From assembly GCA_003559755.1 (NCBI GenBank), contig PWKM01000136.1, forward strand, positions 1 through 15,135: a stretch of DNA of 15,135 bases. The letters run 5' to 3'. This document shows positions 14,148 to 15,135 of this stretch, piece after piece. Positions within the stretch are counted from its first letter, which is position 1. Each line of letters opens with the position of its first letter. A program made the position numbers and the translations under genes. The notes under the pieces are model-generated. The model did no database searches, was not told the origin of the DNA, and worked only from the letters and a program-made list of their open reading frames with translations. The stretch comes from Planctomycetota bacterium. GTDB lineage: Bacteria > Planctomycetota > PUPC01.

Positions 14148-14153
14148 ACCTCC
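14148..14153 (-). promoter_or_regulatory. Strong Shine-Dalgarno of the thymidylate synthase gene
   Basis: GGAGGT on the minus strand, continuing as GGAGGTGAT, which matches the 16S rRNA tail closely. It decides against the ATG at 14146 (1 nt away) and for the GTG at 14140 (7 nt) or the ATG at 14137 (10 nt). Confidence 0.7.
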
Positions 14154-14170
14154 GTTTTTTTATCGACGAC

Positions 14171-14186
14171 GGGGCGGCAGCGCCCC
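14171..14186. other. GC-rich hairpin between rsmE and the thymidylate synthase gene
   Basis: GGGGCGGCAGCGCCCC has a 6-bp stem and a 4-nt loop, directly after the rsmE stop. On the minus strand it is followed by an A-run, not a T-run, so it is not an intrinsic terminator. It may stabilise or process the shared transcript. Confidence 0.4.
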
Positions 14187-14921
14187 TTACGCTCGCCTGC
14201 CTTGTGCCTCCGACATCTGGGCCAGAGCGGCCATCGCTGCCGCCGCAGCGGTCTCCGTCCGCAGGACACTCCGCCCCAGCGAGACCGGCGTGCAGCCCGC
14301 CCGGCTCGCGGCCTCGGCCTCGCCCCCGGTGAAACCGCCCTCGGGGCCGATCAGGCAGAGCAGCCGCCCGACCGGAGCCAGGTCGATTGCGGCGAGCGGG
14401 ACGGCGTCCGCCCTCGCCGCCGCGATTACGGCCCGATCATAGCGCGATACCTCCGAGAGCACAACGTCGAGGGGGGCCGGCTCGGCGATCTCGGGGACCA
14501 CGCTCCGCTCGCACTGCTTGCACGCCTCGACCGCGATCCGACGCCAGCGGTCCAGCTTCGTCCCGCCCGGGCGGACCACCGACCGTTCGCTCAGCACCGG
14601 GGCCAGCCGGCTCATCCCGAGCTGGGTGCACTGATCGACGAGCTGGGCCATCGCCGACCGCTTCACCAGCGCGACCGCCAGGGTCACTCGCACGGCGAGT
14701 TCGCGGTCGGGCCGCTCGGTCCTCTCGATCCGGATGCGGGCGCCGGCGTCGTCGAACGCCTCGATCCGGCCGACGTAATCGGTGCCCGACCCGTCGAACA
14801 ACACCACCGCATCGCCCGGTTGAAGCCGCCGGACCCGGCGCAGGTGATGGCTCTCCTCCTTCGAGAGCGTCAGGCGTTCGCCCGACGGCGCGGCGGACGT
14901 GAAGAATCGTTCGGTGCCCAT
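14187..14921 (-). CDS. rsmE: 16S rRNA (uracil-1498-N3)-methyltransferase
   Basis: A 244-residue SPOUT-class methyltransferase that modifies U1498 in 16S rRNA near the decoding site, using S-adenosylmethionine. The N-terminal PUA-like domain (1-72) opens MGTERFFT and contains HHLRRVRRLQPGD. The SPOUT domain (about 75-240) shows VALVKRSAMAQLVDQCTQLG, SERS (111-114), EACKQCERS (132-140), the SAM-binding GPEGGF (192-197) and LGRSVLRTETA (215-225), all typical of RsmE. Length is normal. The ATG at 14921 has no Shine-Dalgarno sequence; a TATCCT lies 3 nt upstream of it on this strand and could be a -10 for a leaderless transcript, but no -35 is seen. It sits 67 bp downstream of an epimerase tail and 49 bp upstream of the thymidylate synthase start, all on the minus strand, so the three may be co-transcribed. 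Confidence 0.96.
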   Translation of the reverse strand: MGTERFFTSAAPSGERLTLSKEESHHLRRVRRLQPGDAVVLFDGSGTDYVGRIEAFDDAGARIRIERTERPDRELAVRVTLAVALVKRSAMAQLVDQCTQLGMSRLAPVLSERSVVRPGGTKLDRWRRIAVEACKQCERSVVPEIAEPAPLDVVLSEVSRYDRAVIAAARADAVPLAAIDLAPVGRLLCLIGPEGGFTGGEAEAASRAGCTPVSLGRSVLRTETAAAAAMAALAQMSEAQGRRA

Positions 14922-14988
14922 CGCAGGATACCGCAGGTTGGTGTGCCGGTGTGCGGCTCGGCGGAGCGGTCCGCCGGGCGGCCCCGGC

Positions 14989-15135
14989 TCATCGTGTGAT
15001 CTCGCCCTCGTTCAGACGCCGGTAGAACTCGACCGCCCGGTTCAGCCCCTCGTCGAGGGTCACCTTCGGCTTCCAGCCGAGCCGCTCGGCGGCTTTCGAG
15101 GCGTCGAGGCAGATGCGATCGACCTCGCCCAGCCG
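14989..15135 (-). CDS. C-terminal end of an NAD-dependent sugar-nucleotide epimerase (GalE-like SDR), partial
   Basis: Only the last 48 residues are inside the window; the gene continues past the right edge. The translation RLGEVDRICLDASKAAERLG, then WKPKVTLDEGLNRAVEFYRR, matches the C-terminus of extended short-chain dehydrogenases such as UDP-glucose 4-epimerase, where D-x-S-K-A...L-G-W-x-P...L-x-x-G-L closes the substrate domain. The stop is TGA at 14989-14991. These enzymes make activated sugars for envelope polysaccharides. The exact substrate cannot be read from the tail. Confidence 0.8.
   Translation of the reverse strand, partial: RLGEVDRICLDASKAAERLGWKPKVTLDEGLNRAVEFYRRLNEGEITR

Noticed and set aside
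14171..14186. Intrinsic terminator after rsmE
   Set aside because: The hairpin is strong, but an A-run follows on the transcribed strand and not a T-run; the next gene in the same direction starts 34 bp later with a strong Shine-Dalgarno.

Overview
The window is GC-rich bacterial DNA, densely coding on both strands. It carries twelve genes I accept: eleven complete or near-complete genes and one cut by the right edge. The gene mix points to a planctomycete-like bacterium (Planctomycetota, perhaps the Phycisphaerae side). It has a bacterial topoisomerase VI B subunit, a secreted concanavalin/LamG-like protein of a type common in planctomycetes, a sigma-54 promoter, and many genes without a Shine-Dalgarno sequence. 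This is inference from gene content only; no rRNA or tRNA gene is present to settle it.

Left part (1-3521, plus strand). A radical SAM protein with extra C-terminal cysteines is followed by an MnmE-like GTPase that lacks the usual C-terminal cysteine motif. After a 434-bp intergenic region comes a small HPt-like protein. That gene has a textbook sigma-54 promoter and a 19-bp dyad about 125 bp upstream of the predicted start of transcription, but its HPt domain has lost the phospho-accepting histidine.

Middle part (3624-9215). A secreted protein (minus) and topoisomerase VI subunit B (plus) are divergently transcribed from well-formed promoters. No subunit A gene lies in the window. A helical protein of unknown function converges on top6B, with only 12 bp between the stops. 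Upstream of it on the same strand is serA, the first enzyme of serine biosynthesis, with a near-consensus sigma-70 promoter.

Right part (9320-15135). A four-helix membrane protein appears to start at an ATC codon: promoter, Shine-Dalgarno and reading frame agree, and no ATG, GTG or TTG is available for the next 65 codons. A DUF2513-like small protein (minus) and an SLC12-type cation-chloride cotransporter homologue (plus) diverge from a 400-bp region with two TTGACA promoters and several dyads. The minus-strand group at the right end holds the tail of a sugar-nucleotide epimerase, rsmE and a thymidylate synthase homologue of the methanogen type with all main catalytic positions intact.

Most of the window is housekeeping (tRNA and rRNA modification, serine, dTMP, DNA topology, ion transport). 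The parts that deserve attention are the sigma-54/degenerate-HPt unit, the apparent ATC start, the MnmE-like protein without its cysteine, and the two proteins of archaeal affinity (Top6B and the thymidylate synthase). I saw no mobile element, CRISPR array or RNA gene.
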